Below are positions 37,801 through 52,200 of a stretch of 64,000 nucleotides of DNA, in pieces. This DNA comes from Numida meleagris (lineage: Eukaryota; Chordata; Aves; Galliformes; Numididae): NCBI RefSeq assembly GCF_002078875.1, contig NC_034414.1, forward strand, positions 16,647,428 to 16,711,427. The letters run 5' to 3'. Every line of letters begins with the position of its first letter. Within the stretch, counting starts at the first letter, position 1. A model generated the notes under the pieces. It was not told the DNA's origin. It made no database searches and was given only the letters and a program-made list of their open reading frames with translations. The position numbers and the translations under genes were made by a program.

Positions 37801-40800
37801 GGCACCAGAAGCACCTGTGTCTGGGAAATCTGGTCTAACTGCAGTGTGTGCACTTTGGAAGAGCACAGCGTGGTGAAGCTCAAGTTCTGGAGTGGGGCAA
37901 GCAGAAAGAAGGGATAACTTGGTAGCCAGTCTAAATTCTGCAAGATGCCTTCTCGGTGACCTTCCATTATTTGCTGACTTTCTAATTTCTCTTCTAGAAC
38001 TTACCTAAGCTTAATGAATGGCTATTATTTTGAGTGTAAGCAAAAGTAAGTGAGACTTAAAGTCTTCTCATTCAAAGCAGTTGTTCTTTGGTTGGTAAGC
38101 TGAATCTCTCAGTAGCCACTGTATTTTAGTTTCCTCGCTTAACAGATACATTGGACTAACTTTGTTTTGTTGTGTTGTTAAATGTGCAAATGGAGAGTGC
38201 GGAAATATGCGTAGAGACGACCTAAGCTTTTTGGTACGTGAAATCAAGATTAGGAATCCTTTTCCTCAAGTGTAAGTTAAAGTCAAGGATTTATTTTAAC
38301 CTGCTTGAATTACAGATGAAAAGAAGAAATGTCTTCAGTTGTTCTTTTCATGCTGTCAGAGCTGCACACTCCTAAGAGCGCTGTAGGGATTCCGGTTTGA
38401 AGAGCAAAACATGTTTGTTTGTGATATGGTCATGCTAGCCTGATATGTCATGTTAGCCTGGGTATGTGCACAGAATGGGTTGATTAGTTCTGTCCTTACA
38501 GCATATGGTAGCACAAAAATTCAAGATAATATATTTAGGGGCTCAGGCTTTGCTTTGTGAAGAGGGCAGTCTTGCCTGACACCTTGAAAATGTGCAGCTG
38601 TCAGAATTTATCTTAATGGTTCTGTAAGCCTTAGTATGAAGAAAAGCAGGAACATTTTGCCCGCAGTCTTTGTTAGCTAGCGAAGTTCGGGTAGTCTGTA
38701 TTGTGAGTGGAAAGGTCCGGGGAGCCTTTAAAGAGTCAAACAAGAAGGAAGTATATGACAAGCAACTTTGGGTTTAATTCTGAGGGCGCCGGCTTAAGGC
38801 AGGAGTCCATTCTAATTCTGGCAGCAGCTACAGCTGATGGGAGCTTCGAGAGGCAAAGCAGTGCTGGGCTCCGAGAGGCTGCTGCCAGCTTCCGTTTCTG
38901 AACCGCACACGATATTAACTATGCATTTTAACGAGACCGACATGTTGCATACAAAGAAAACCTGTAAGACTTGCTTACACTGTCCATATGCAAGGGCACT
39001 CTTTGCTGACCTGGTTTGAAGTTACTGAAGCAAGCAGCTTTCTTCTACCTCTGTATTTTCACATACCTCGAAACTTGACTTGCATCCAACTTTCAAGGTC
39101 TAATCAGCAAGGTGAAAAGGAGGATGAACTTGTTTGTCTGAACAGTTAAAGGTTGTCCAGATAAAGTGGGTATGTTTACATTATGCACTGCAATGCCATG
39201 GAAGAAACGTCCAAGCCAATTATGCATAGGCTTTTATATTTACAGCGTGCCATGCCAAGTACTGACTTAGGGTCAGAAAGCCGTTGGACTCCGCTTCGTG
39301 AAGGCAAGCAAAATGTAGGTCTGAGTGGCTGTAGTGCAGCAAAGTGTCTGGCACAACTATATTCTTGGCTGTTAATGCTGCTTCTGCTACTACCTTACTA
39401 TGAAAAAAGTTTCCTGTTGCCTGGTTCTGGTAAACATGTTCAGACAAAGAGCCTTCTCATCCCTTCCGTGCTCGTTTTCAGCAGCGTCCTAGCTGGTTGG
39501 GGCAGAGTGAGGCAGAGGAAGTGAAACACTGACCCAGCGCTAGCGCAGCCGTGGTGGTAAATATCATTGATTTTTTTCTTTTTTTCTTTTTTTTTTTTGC
39601 CTTTCAATTTTAATAACTGTTGGATCACAAACACAAAAGCCCCCACGCTTGTTGCGAGCACCAGCTGAAGCAGAAAGGAATAAATGCATGAAGACTTCTG
39701 CTAGAATTCACGCATCTAACTGTAAGGCTGTCTCCTTAAGTTAGGTTTTTTTTTCCTTTAATGTTCGATCTAAAAAACCTGTACAACTTCAGTAAATGAG
39801 CAGTACTGATGTTTCTGTTTCTGGGGAAGCAGTGCAGGAATCCAGGAGCTATGTTGCAGGTTGTCATGTGGTTGGGAGAATAGAACTGTTGCTGAATTGT
39901 CTTCTCAGCCATGTATGTCTTACCCTTGTCGTCAGATGCAGAAGAACTTTCATGCTACGGTCTTGAAGCAACCTAAAGTCATATAATCTGAAATAGAGAT
40001 GGAAGAGATGCGTCTTGGTTTCCCTGTCCCTAGCGGTGTGCTGCCTGTTCCTCAGCCGCGCTGGCCCTGGTGGCTGGCAGACCCTTTGAACTACTTCAGC
40101 ATGTGGATTTCACCAAAAAAAAAAAAAAGCCAAAACCACAACCCTCTTTCCTTGCTTCTCACAGCAGCCTCATTTGTCACCTCGTAAAGTGTGTTTTCAC
40201 TCGGAAGTGGCTTGGCAGAGGTTTGTCAGGTGTGGTGGCGGGGAGAGCCCGTACTGAGTGGATAGTGTGGGACTGCTGGCTTAAATATGATTCTGGGGGA
40301 GGAAGAGATGTTCCTGATTGATTTCTGTAGTAAACTGTAGTATGCTAGTGTTCTAATGAGGACATCTTTGGATTCTCTCCACCAGACATTTGGAGGGATT
40401 TGTTAAAGGAACGAGTATAAACATTTAACAGTTTCCTATTGCTGGACAGTAACTTCACTGGGGAAGCTTTCTGGGGTAATAAACCGCTGGAAAAAGGGAA
40501 AAAATGGACTTGCTAAGGTGTTGTAAAGCACAGTGTTACTTTCCAAATACTTGCACTTAGGGCATACTGAATGCCCACCACTCGTCACCTCGCTGTGCTG
40601 AGGTCCACTGCTTTGCCTCCGTAAATGTTCAGCAAGCCTCAATGAATGTCAGCGGGTGTAGTTTCCTCCTCGTGGAGGAATTCGGTGACACACCTTTGCT
40701 TCATCTGCACTTGCACATCAGACACCATTGTGCCATACTCTGCTGCCATCTGTCACACGGCAACAAAATGTAACAGAATATTGATGGAAGGTTCAACCTC

Positions 40801-41390
40801 TACTGCCGTACCGCCACCATCTGCCTCTGATATTCCGGGACAACATCATAAAATAGGAGGTGTTACTTTCAGAGCAGCCCTCATATTATTTTAAGGAAAG
40901 AAAGTCTGTTTTTTCCCCTCTGTCCGCATGCGTGCATTTGAAAACCAGGAATGGCAACCAAGAAATCTTTGGTAAAGCAAAGAAAATTCAGCACGCTTGT
41001 TTACTTTTTCTGCTCTAGTAAGTCACTTGACTCACAAGGGATTGGCAAATCTACTTGACATTTGGACCTGAAGATCTCAGGATGAAAAACATGTTTGACC
41101 TTTGAAAGTATTATGGTCAACGTATTACACTGACCTTCAGTTCATGTGTACGTTGGTTACTAAAATAGCCTTAGAGAAGGCTGTATTTAAAGTTTGTGTA
41201 TGTCAGGGCTTGGAATCTCTGTGCCGCTGTGCAGAAAACAGAAGAGTGATGACTCCTGGTTCCGACACTGTTGGGAGGTACCAAAGCAGCAGAATTTCCT
41301 AGCCCTAAAATAAAATAAAAAAGTACCAGAACGCATTCATTGGATGACTGTAACTGAAATGTAAATGTCTTTTAATTCAGAAAGAATTCC

Positions 41391-41424
41391 AAGAATTCCT
41401 TCCAACCCAAACCATTCTATGAAT
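41391..41424 (+). mobile_element. CR1 3' terminal fragment
   Basis: The sequence attccttccaacccaaacca followed by ttctatgaa matches the sense-strand CR1 3' end with its ATTCTATG terminal unit. Only about 35 nt are recognisable. Confidence 0.6.
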
Positions 41425-44400
41425 GTATTTTTATTCTGTGTATTTAGGCTGATGGAGTTGTTTCCTCCTTCAGTTCATGTGTCTTATTTCCTGCAAAGCA
41501 GCACTTTGTGTTCGTGCAGTTGCTGAACTACTGAACGGAGAGCCTGTTAACAACACTAAATTATAAAATGTCTTTTTTGTCGTTGTAGGAAGAAATCTGC
41601 TTCATCTTATTCAATCCTAATTCAGTCCTGCTAATCTGCTAATACTGTAGATTGAAAGATTTTTGCTGTTGCCAGGATACCCTGTAATGGGCAAGGAGCC
41701 TGAGAGAGTACAAATTCTGTTTTTTAAATTTTGTTAAAGCTTTTGTTTAACAGGTAAGAAACGTTGCTATTAAACTTCATCTCTAGCGGTACTCTTAGCT
41801 TCTGCATCTATAAAACCTTAGTTTAAATTTTACGTTGTTCCTAAATGCTTTAACTTTGTCCCTCGTGTTCACTAAAGGCTTCTTTATCTGATCCCAAGCT
41901 GCTCTTCCTTTTCTGCAGGTCAGGCTTCGTGGCCATTCCTTTCCTTTCAGCCTTTCTTCCCAACGACTTTATAGACGGCTGTTTTTAACTTTGTCTTTCA
42001 GTCCATCCTGCTGTTGCACTGCCTTCTGCTTTTTATTTCTCAGCCCCTTTTCCACCTCTTCCCTTCAGCGTTAGGTGACCCTTGAGGCTCGTTCTGGACA
42101 CGCTGTTGTGGTTATTCTATTTGTTTTACAGGGAGCATGTTTTAAAGTGTTTTGATTTTGTGCCAGGAGGTGTATCAGCTGCCCAGCCTCCCATTCTTTG
42201 AAGAGTTTCAAAGCAAATGTGTTCATGAATTGACATACATTAGGTATGAAAGATTTTTGGCACTATAGGTTCTTGTATTGGAGTACGGTAATGCTTTCTT
42301 CCGCAGCCAAATTTTTTGTAGCAATTGAATGCTTCAGAGTAAAATTGTCTTCTATGTAGGTATGCATTACTTAGCTGTCTTGTTATAATATTGCTGAACC
42401 ATCTGTTCTTCTCGGTACATAAATAACCTAATTTCCATTTTGAAAATAATTGGAAGAGTTCAAAATACTGAGAATCTAACTGAATTCCGTGACCAGTTAA
42501 TATTTTAAATGTGTAAATGTTTGGCTGTTGAAGTGAAGTGAGTAGAAAATTATTCTTTTCTCTGAGGGTCGGGGAGGCCAGTGTCTAATTTGTAGTTACA
42601 GGTAACGAAAACTTACGTTTATTAACAACTATTAACCACTGGTTTGAGATAGCGTAGGAATCAACAAGGCTACGCTAGTTGCTTGGTTTAAAATTGCTCT
42701 TGTAACTTTACAGTTGACAATAAAGTTACAATAGATTTTTAGCTGGACTGTTATGACCTCGGGAGCTTGGAGGTATCGATGTCTTTGGGTCATCACAAAC
42801 TAGTCAGGATATTAAAGATACTTCTTCATAGCAATTGACGACTGGGACGTTCAGCCAATAGACGTCTGTATATATGCACGTGATGGGTGTATATTATCTA
42901 TACTGTGTAAAAACACATATATTTGTAGCACTGATCTAGATGTAAGTGCAGCCAGTGGGAGCGTGGAATGATAAACAAGTGTGAAAGACATGTCACCTCT
43001 ATCTCAATTTCTTAGCTGCTCTGCAACCATGGCAGGCCCCTCCTTTGGGGAGTGAAAAGGCATTACTTCTTGTCTAATAAACAGAGAATGAAAGTCGTCC
43101 CTCCTTATGAGATAATTTCCCTTCTCATTAGGAGCTGGAGACAGCTGTTTGAGAGTGTTAGGAAAATTACTGTTTTCGTACAGTTTTCAAACATGGTTTT
43201 TCTTCTAGTCAAGAAAAGACTGCCACGTTATTTCCCTCAAGCATGTAGTTAACTCAGCCAACAGCTATAATTTCAAAGTGTCTATGCTTTAAATGTGTGA
43301 TGGCTGGAATTAACTGTATCCACAGTACATTCTTAAACCGTAGAATCGTTAACGCACCTGCTGAACTTTTTCTGTTGTGTTCCCAAACACACTTAGCTAC
43401 CCAGGAGTTGTTGATAGTATTTGGGAGAAGCAGTGTTTTGTTTTGGTATGTAAGTGAAATTCTACTTGGTGAGTGTTGAAAACACTGAACCGTCACTGGG
43501 TTATTTGCAAGGAGCGTCCCCCTGCAATTCCTGTATCTTCCAGCTCAACGGTGGCAAGAACTTACTGAAATGTGTTTGAGAGATGTAGAAACTGTCTCAC
43601 GAAAACAGTGCAGTATTGCTGCTTAGGACTGATGGCTAGGTGCTGTATAGTGCAGTTGAATCTAGGGTTTGGAACGGTAGTTCAGATCTTCTTAGCAGTT
43701 TAAGAAGTAGCCACTAGAGTGTATTCTCTGACAGTTTTCACAACTGCTGTTTCTGTCTCCCTGAAGTTTGTTCAGGGGTGTACTTTTGTTTCGTTTGATT
43801 TTGAACAAACAGTAAATTTCCAGTATCAAAATAAGGACCTTATAAATGCTAGCGTAGGAGCTGATTAACGTTCATTGTTTTAGGCAGGAATAAGTTGGAA
43901 ACTAATGAATTGTAGTTAACCAGTTGGTATCTTGCTGAGCTGACAGAAAGACATGCTTAGTGTTTTAAAGAAACCACGTAATCTTAAAGGTCTCAGAAAT
44001 GTTGCTAGATTCTCATGGTGTTATCATTAAAAGATGTTATTTTCCACGTTACTTCCCCAAGCCTGCTCACCCGTTTGGTTTTTGGAAGACAATGGATTGT
44101 TGGCACTGAAAATGCTTCATAGAAGTACTGAGGAATAAGACTTTGAGTAACTTTGATGGTACCAAGGACTACATTTGTGGCTCTTCTCCTTGCGTCCAGT
44201 GATTAAGTTGCCCTCTGCTAGCTGCTTCCTGAGGGTGGGGAGATCCTGTTTTATTGAAATATCCTACATAACTTAGGATGCGTTTAGATCATAGAAAAGT
44301 TTTTTGGTGCAAAAGTAACTGATTTTTCCTCTGTGCTCTTGAAATCCATATGAAGAAAACAGCGTAAAGTAGAGAAGTTGTGTTCTCAGTTCGGAACTTG

Positions 44401-46960
44401 ACAGCACAACCCTTATTACTCTATGTAGCGTTTCCTAGGATCTCAAAACATTGCAGAAGCTTCAGCTTGACACCTGATGCATTTGAAGATTCTCATTTGT
44501 AACTGTGTATTGCTGTAAGAATGTGTGAAGTTCCTGATGGGAGCTCTGTGTATGTGCTTTTAACACATTCAGCTGTCAAGTAAAACACTGTACCCGAAAC
44601 AGCTTTCAGCTGACCACCTCAAGTCCCGTTAGTTTTCTTTCTGTGCTGGTTTCGATGACCACGTCTGCTTGCAGCTACCACAAGTAGCAGCTACCAAACT
44701 GGAGGTAACTCCTGGTTAGAGTTTGTTTCCTGTGTTTCACCTGCGTCAGGTACTTAGGGGTCCTGAGCTTAAATGAGCAGATGACCTAAATAGTCTTAAA
44801 GAAGTGTGATTTGTAAAGAGATTCAAGACAGGAGACGGTCTCCAAAATGATCCTTGTAGGGGCATATCTATCTAGAATTCATATGTTCCTGTTGTAGACT
44901 GAGAACAGTGATATCTGTGTTCAGGAAAGGTGTTTGACCACCACGTCTACTAGAAATTATGGAGAAACTTGTGGAGTAAGTGGAACAAGTTTTGTTTTCG
45001 TGGAGACATCAGCTAAGCATTTGGCCTCCAGAGGCAACCACAGACTACTTCCTGGTAAACAAAATACACCCTGGTTTTCTTCATCTGTAGTAGTCGAAAG
45101 ACGTAAAGGGTTTGGGAAAGGATCATTTGTAAGCTTTATTTCTTCTGTCTAGCAAGCAGTTAAGAATTTCAGTATCTGTGTCTCAGAAAAGTGAAGAATT
45201 TCACGAGTTTATCAAAGTGCTTTCTTTTGTTGCAGATTGAAGTCAGGTATTAACTATATGGAACGTTATTTCACGATTCATTTAGAGAAGAATCTGTTAC
45301 AAGATACAACAATCAAAGATACTATGAACCGTAGCAAGTTGATGTGAAGTGTCTGAGGAAATAAATATTTATATAAATTGGAAGTTTGCTAGTCGTGCTT
45401 GCTTTCAGAGACAATGGAAAGCTAACTAAAAGTTATGTGAGAAGAAAGTGCACGCAACAACTTTGCCATCTCTAATACCATTTTTTCTTCCATGTCTGAG
45501 AGTTTTGAGTGCTGTCCCGTAGTACCTAAAGCGTGGTTAAGATTTGGCAGTCTTTCACATCTGTTGTTGAATCAACATTGTGATTTTGCTGCTCATATTG
45601 GAGCTGAAGTTGAGCAGTAGAACCCGTCTGACCTTTGGAGCTGATCACGAATTAGCAGATGGTGAAATTTTGGGAGAAGCATAGCTGGGAAGCTGCCTCC
45701 TCCTGATTTGCAGACCTAAGTTCTAATTCTCTGCCTCTGTTAATCGGGCTGAAATTTGAAGAAGCATGAAAAGAATTGAGAATTGGCAACATCCGGGGGA
45801 AAGGGTGGAAAAGTAGGCTATGGGAAGAACGAAAACCTGGGTTTGTAACTTCCGTTCAGAACTGTGACAGGCTGCTTCTAGATTATCATCAGTGATAACA
45901 CCTGAGAAAATTATCTTTGGGGTTCCTGGAATTCCTCACTTGCACATTTTATGGTGTTTATTTTTCCTTATTCCCAAGGACCTGGGCTCCTGTTGAAAAG
46001 TGATGGAATAATCTCTGGCCGGCACCTGACATGTTGAGGGAGCATCCCTAAAAGAGCTTGCCTGGGAGACAGTTTGGGAAATAACGCAGTAACATGTTTG
46101 CAGTAGTATGCCTCTTTTTTTTTGTTGTTGTTGCTGTTTTCTATTGTTAAATTTCTCTTGAAACGAGTAACTGAGAAATGCATTGCAGCTACTGAAATGA
46201 GCTTTGATCGCTGCAGAGGGATTTCTATCTGGAATTAGCATTGGTAGTGGTTACTTGCAAAGATGCTACTTTCACTAAATGGGGCAAGGGGAGGGATTTG
46301 ATCTACTTATTAGAGGCTTAAGGAAATAAATATTCTGTGCCTTTAATAATGCACTAGTTAATTGCTCCCAGTGAGTCTGTGCGTAGCCCAAATAATCCAT
46401 AAGCCAATGTTTTTAATAACTTTGTGTAATTTGATTTAAGGTGATGTGAAATCAAGCGCTTTTGACGTCTGCTTGTAAGATTTATTTTCTACTGAAATTA
46501 TTAGTATTTTATTATTCACCTAATCATTGCATGGGCTCTCGAATGATCGTAATACAGACGCTGCAGTTAAAACTATCTGTACTTTATCTTGAATGATTTT
46601 TGACTCCTGTAAGTTTAAACAGGAAGCTGTGTGATCTGGGAGTAGTTAGTTATACTTAAAACTCCTGACAAAATCCTAAGCTAAGTAAGGTAGTACTAAG
46701 TGATGTAACTAAAGCAACAAGGAAAACCTTAAAAGCAATCGAAACATCACTGTAGTGAGTATACCAGGCTCATTCTAATGTTTTAGCTAAGTGTTGGAAG
46801 TCTTGCTAATGAGGTTTTGCTAGATCTGTGGATTTGTCTCAGCACTTCGGTGGCTGAGGTAACAAAATTTGATGCCTTGTTGTTTTGAGTAGCTATGGTA
46901 GGCATGCTGAATCCACCTAAACATAAGAAATAAACGCTTAATGCTGTCTGAATAGAACAG

Positions 46961-47810
46961 TTCACATAGAAGAGACTTTCAAAAGATTATCTACTCCAAC
47001 TATTTGACCGCTTCAGGGCTAACCAGAGGGTTAGAAAAATGTTACTGAGGGCATTGTCCAAATGCCTTTGGAACACTGACAGGCACGGGGCATCCTCCAT
47101 CCCTGTAGAAAACCTGTTCCAGTGTTTGACCACTCTCACGGTAAAGAATTTGTTCTTAATGTCCATTTTAAACAATATTTCCAGAAGGATGCTGTGAGGG
47201 ATGATATCAAAGGCCTTATTAAAATCCAGACTGATGTCCACTGCCTTCTTTTCATGCCCTGAGTGGACCTTTGCATAGAATGTGATCAGATTAGTAAGGC
47301 AGGACTTTTTCTCCATGAACTCACGTTGACTGTAGCTGATCATAGCTTTGTTCTTTAACTGATTTTCAGTAGCAGTGTGAGGGTGAACATCTCTGAAACT
47401 TCTCCAGGTGCTTAGGTTAGACTGAAAGGGCAGCAATTTGCTGGGACTTCTCTCATGCTCTTTTTTGCAGATGTGTCTAATGCTGGCTGGCTTCCAGTCA
47501 GCAGAGACCCCCAAGGCCTTTAGTAAATTGTTGAGAGGGGTCCAGCTATAGTGTTTGTTTAACTCCCTCTGGGTGAGTCCTGTCAAGCCCCGTGGACTTA
47601 CAGATGATGAGCTGACACATCAGTCCCTTGAAATTTCAGTGACCACAAATGGAAAGTCACTTCTTCCCCAGTTACGGTCTTCTACTTCTGAGGACTGGGC
47701 AGCCCAAGATCTATCATTATTAAAGACTGAGGTAAAATAAAAGGCATTAAATGCCTCTGTCCTTTCCTCAGCTGCCTTTGTTAGACGGCTATCTGCCCTT
47801 TAGTTTATAT
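46961..47810 (-). mobile_element. CR1 LINE with reverse-transcriptase remnant
   Basis: An antisense copy starting at its 3' end (cacatagaagagactttcaa ... ctactccaac). The minus strand is open from 47586 to 46987 (199 codons). Around 47206-47240 it encodes LDFNKAFD, the CR1/LINE reverse-transcriptase motif usually seen as LDFSKAFD, and further on a thumb/3'-region sequence ending in a CR1-type RLDNALSN-like tail. It is 5'-truncated with no endonuclease domain seen, so it is not mobile. The boundary near 47810 is approximate. Confidence 0.85.
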
Positions 47811-49011
47811 AAGAATTAAGTATTTCTGTTTTAAATGTTGTAGGTTATCATAAGAGATCATATGCCAAAGGCATGGTTTGATTGTTGCAGATAAACTTGC
47901 ACCTTCTTCATATAAAATTGCAGCTTGTAAAAGTGTTCATGCTCAAACAGTACTGCTCACCTTCGTTCTCTGCAGTAACCACGTGTTCACACAGCTGATG
48001 TTGTCATCAATTTTCACCATTAATTATTAAACCTTCACGCTTGAGAGACAGTTACTAAAGGAGCAAAAAGAGGTTTTTCTTTTCTTTGAGTACTGCTAAA
48101 AACTGTGCTGCTTCCAGCTGTAGGGAAAGAGCTGTTCTTCTTACTGATCTCTAGCATGTCTTTCAATCCACTTTCCCAAATTCTGCATTCATACAGTAGT
48201 AGCTGATGCTCTGTCTTGCAACTGCTTGCAAGTTGTCTTAGAGAAACAAATGAACACAGAGGTGCTCAAAGCCTTTTTATAAGGAAAGGTTGAACTGCTC
48301 ATGCCTATGTTAGTCTTCCTCAGTGCTTTCTTGGGGACACTGTCCTTTCAGGCATCTGCGTAAGAAATTTTACTGTCCCTTGTTCTCCCCTCGTTTCAAG
48401 TTTGCGGAGGGGAGGTACAGTGAAGCAGTAGGCCTTGCACTGAAATTAGCTCCAGTGCTTTTGGTGTGTGCTGCCTGCAAGTTACATGGTTATAGTCCTT
48501 ATACCTTTAGAGGTATGCTTTTCAGTGTCAGAGCTGGCATAGTAGTGTGCTTATGCTTTGCCCGCTTTGTTGTCTACCAGATCTAGTCATGGCTGAGCAG
48601 ATAGTTCTGAGTTAGAGAATCGAAGCGTAGATCAGAAACAGAGTGGCAAGAGCAAATTTGGTAAAAAGAAAATACAAGTTAACTTTCTTCCTTTAACACA
48701 GATTATAGCGTTCCTTTCATGTAAGTAAAAACCCCAGAGCTGGCTAACTTTCAGTGTTAAAATACTGGCTATTGCTGAAGGTATAAAACTCGCTACAGAG
48801 CACTCAGTCTTCCCTAATCAAGTTTGATTTAGTAGCATTATGGTGGTCTTTAAGCATCTGCTGCTGCGTATCGTTCAAGTTGTAGAACACTTCTACGTGT
48901 GCAGATGCCTTTGGGGTTAGAAGCTATGAGGTAGTACTGTGAACTGTTTCTGCTAATAGTGCTTAAATTCACGTGTAAAACTAATGCTTTGTGTATATTC
49001 TTTTTATCCAG

Positions 49012-49244
49012 ACCAGCATGTTTTGGAAATTTGATCTCCATTCGTCATCCCACATAGATACACTTCTAGAGAGAGAAGATGTAACGCTGAAGGAGTTGAT
49101 GGATGAAGAGGACGTCCTGCAGGAGTGCAAGGCTCAGAATCGCAAACTTATCGAGTTTCTGTTGAAGTCAGAATGCTTGGAAGACTTAGTTTCATTCATT
49201 ATCGAAGAACCACCTCAAGACATGGATGAAAAAATACGATACAA
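49012..49244 (+). CDS. PPP6R3: PPP6R3 first coding exon
   Basis: The exon starts with 6 nt of 5' UTR (accagc), and the ATG is at 49018-49020 with A at -3. It encodes [20 protein letters not shown] and continues through [18 protein letters not shown] and [20 protein letters not shown] stretches to residue 76. Upstream in-frame ATG at 48991 lies inside the intron and is not used. Donor gtagga. Confidence 0.97.
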
Positions 49245-52200
49245 GTAGGAGAACTTTTGGGGGGCTGAGGGACTTGGGGGTGTAGGAAGAGAGGTGACGT
49301 ACTTCAGTGTTAATTTGCTAGTATGTCTGCATTTCCGCATGCTGTGTGGTGTTAAACTTTGAGCTTGTTTTCAAGAGGCATGTAGAACTTTTATTTAAAT
49401 CGTTCTGATGTTTGCGTGTTTTTTCTGAGTGGAAACCCCTCGAACAGGCGCTGCCCATAAGCGATGCTGAATGAAATAATCAGAACTTAGATGAAAAATC
49501 TTTCATTTTCTTACATGTTGGAAGGTAGTTGAGTGAAAACCTGTATTTGTGTAATGTAGTTAGGTGCTTAGCCTTCTTTTATTAATGATCAGTAAGCTGT
49601 TTTGGGGATGCATTTTAGAAAGTCTGTAGCACTCCTTGGAAGAATATGCTAACCATCTAATTGCTAGTGTTTTCCTTTGCAGAGCTAGAACCGATAGAAC
49701 TGAGCATGGCCGTGACTCTTGCTAGTTTGTTGAGAGGGTTCAAACTCAACGCTCAAGCTAGCAGTTTATATAGAAGCACTCCTGCCAATTTTGGCCTCTT
49801 TTAGGGCTGTCTGTGCAGAAAGCTGCTTTTTCTTAAAATAGGAGGTAACGTTTAATGACAGTACCCTCTTAGTTGCAGCACTTCTCTTTCTGATAAACCA
49901 AACCTCCTGTGTTTCTAGCTGACTTTGAAATAGCTGTATCTCATGCTTATAAGCTTTAAATTGCTGTGACTATCTTTGGTGTGAGTGGGGGCCAGAATCA
50001 GGACACTGAGTAATTAAGCTAAGAGACCATCAAACCCAATAGTTTCCTCTATTCGACAGTACTAACTGGTTTTGCAGGCTTTATCAGACTTTGGGTAGTT
50101 TAGTGAGCTTCTACAGTTGCAATAGGTATAGAGCTATTAATCCTGAAACCATTGGCTTTGACTTTTTTAATGGAATCCTTGTTTCTAGAAAGGGGCAAAC
50201 CCACTGCTCCCTCCCCAGTATCAGACTGGTATTATCAGCCTACTAAATTTCTTGGTAGCCAAGCTTTTCCTCTTCATTTAAAAAAAAAAAAAAAAAAGAG
50301 AGAACGAAAGAAATGAAAAAATGAAATCTCAGTTATGTTACCTTGCAGTAGTGGGTTTCTTTGTAATGAGTGCAGAGCTATCGTGCTTGAAAAATGAGTC
50401 TTATTAGAAGCCCTGTTAGGTTCTGATTGAATATGTATTTCCTTGAAGTATGAATGACCGATGGATATATCCATACGTATATATGGATAAATATATGTAT
50501 ATCTACACGCCCTTTTTTCCTTTTTTGCAGATATCCAAACATATCCTGTGAGCTGCTCACTTCAGATGTCTCACAGATCAATGATAGGCTGGGAGAAGAA
50601 GAATCTTTACTTATGAAACTGTACAGCTTCCTCTTAAATGAATCTCCTCTCAACCCTTTACTTGCCAGTTTCTTCAGCAAGGTGCTAAGTATTCTTATAA
50701 GCAGAAAACCAGAACAGGTAAGCGCTTAAAAGCTCTTCAGTTTAACAGTTTTGGATTTGCCCGAGCTGTTTGTGCAAGTGAACTGCCTTTGTGTGAGTGC
50801 TTACCTTTTGGCTTATGTCAGTATTTGCATGGTGCTGTTAGCGTTAAATTGTTGCCAGTTGGAGTCATAGGCAAAGGAATGGAGTCAGCGGGAGTGGGTC
50901 TTGTGTGAAGAACTGTCTTAGAAAAGGGTGAGAGACATTTGAGGCCTCGTTCAGAAACGTAGTACCCGTGTGTCATGAGTGGCTGTGGTACCTGAGCAAG
51001 TTAAGTTTGTGACTGTCTTCTGTGTTTTTAATTTAGTGATTTCTGTATTTACTTGAAAGCATATTACGTTAAGGTTTTGCTGTGTCTCACTTTGCTTCCT
51101 GAGCCAGGTGTGGGAGGACCTCATACAAAAAAAGCTAGTCTTGAAAGGAGGCCCGTGATGTGCACGTAGATGGATCTGTCTTGTGCCACTGTTGCAACTC
51201 TGTATGTGTGTGCCCTTTCCTCTTGTCTTGTACTGCTAGCTTTAAGAGGCAGAAGTGTTTAAGAAATTATCTCATTTTAGTAAGTGAGAGAAACTAAAAC
51301 TGGTTAGTGTCATTTACCATGTAAAATACAGGTAAGTGACTGTAAGCTGTTTCTTTGTTCATTTCTAGATTGTGGATTTTTTAAAGAAGAAACACGATTT
51401 TGTAGACCTCGTTATTAAGCACATAGGGACCTCTGCTATCATGGACTTGTTGCTCAGGCTACTGACTTGCATAGAACCTCCACAGCCCAGGCAAGAAGTG
51501 TTGAATGTGAGTAAAACTTAGCGCAATTTTTTGTCTGGCTTCTGAACTGTCAAAAAGATACTTTGTAGCCAATGTAGACCTTTCTTGTCCCATGACAGCC
51601 CGCTAGGCATTTTGGGAAGAGATTTCTTCTAAAAATTATCTAACGTTGTGGGGCTTTTGGTTTTATTTTTTTTTACAGGTGTTCACGAACTCTTAATTTT
51701 GCTTCTGTCCCTTTTCTCTGAAGTGTTGTTAATCCCTGTTTAGAAATGTCAACAGCATGACTCAGGGCAGATTTCAAACCCCTTTTAATTTCCTCAATTC
51801 AATTCATTCACTTGAACAACATTCTTACCAAATGCCCACAAATGCTTTTACAGTGGCTAAACGAAGAGAGGATTATCCAACGGCTTGTAGAAATTGTACA
51901 TCCATCTCAAGATGAAGACGTAAGTGTTGGTCTGATGTTCTTTTTGATTGCTGTACAGTAGTGTTAGAACTCTTCTAGGTTGACTGTTTTCTGCTTGTTC
52001 ATTTTCAGCAAGCTAATGCCAGTATTTAATAGTGTGGGAGTTTGGGCTTGGGAAGGGCTGACTTTTTTTCCTTCTTTCTTTTGGATATGCACAGTTTGTT
52101 GGATCCAGGTCAAAGCCTAGTGTAGACTAAATGTGATTTTAAATATTCAGCTCTAACCTTCTACCTTTTTAATACTGAAAATACTTTCAATGCCAAAAAC

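Larger units (their letters stand above)
31215..49011 (+). other. PPP6R3: PPP6R3 intron 1
   Basis: About 17.8 kb without any exon I can support. It holds CR1 fragments at 34681, 41391 and 46961 and scattered A and T runs. The many short open frames are unrelated to known proteins. The acceptor is ttctttttatccag. Additional 5' UTR exons could be present but would not be recognisable. Confidence 0.65.

Noticed and set aside
44205..44225. Second CTCF-like site (complement of gttgccctctgctagctgc)
   Set aside because: Two mismatches to the 14-base core, including one in the invariant CCA.
50462..50473. 12-bp palindrome TGGATATATCCA near a splice acceptor
   Set aside because: It sits in an AT-rich stretch where short palindromes are common. 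No conservation evidence is available.
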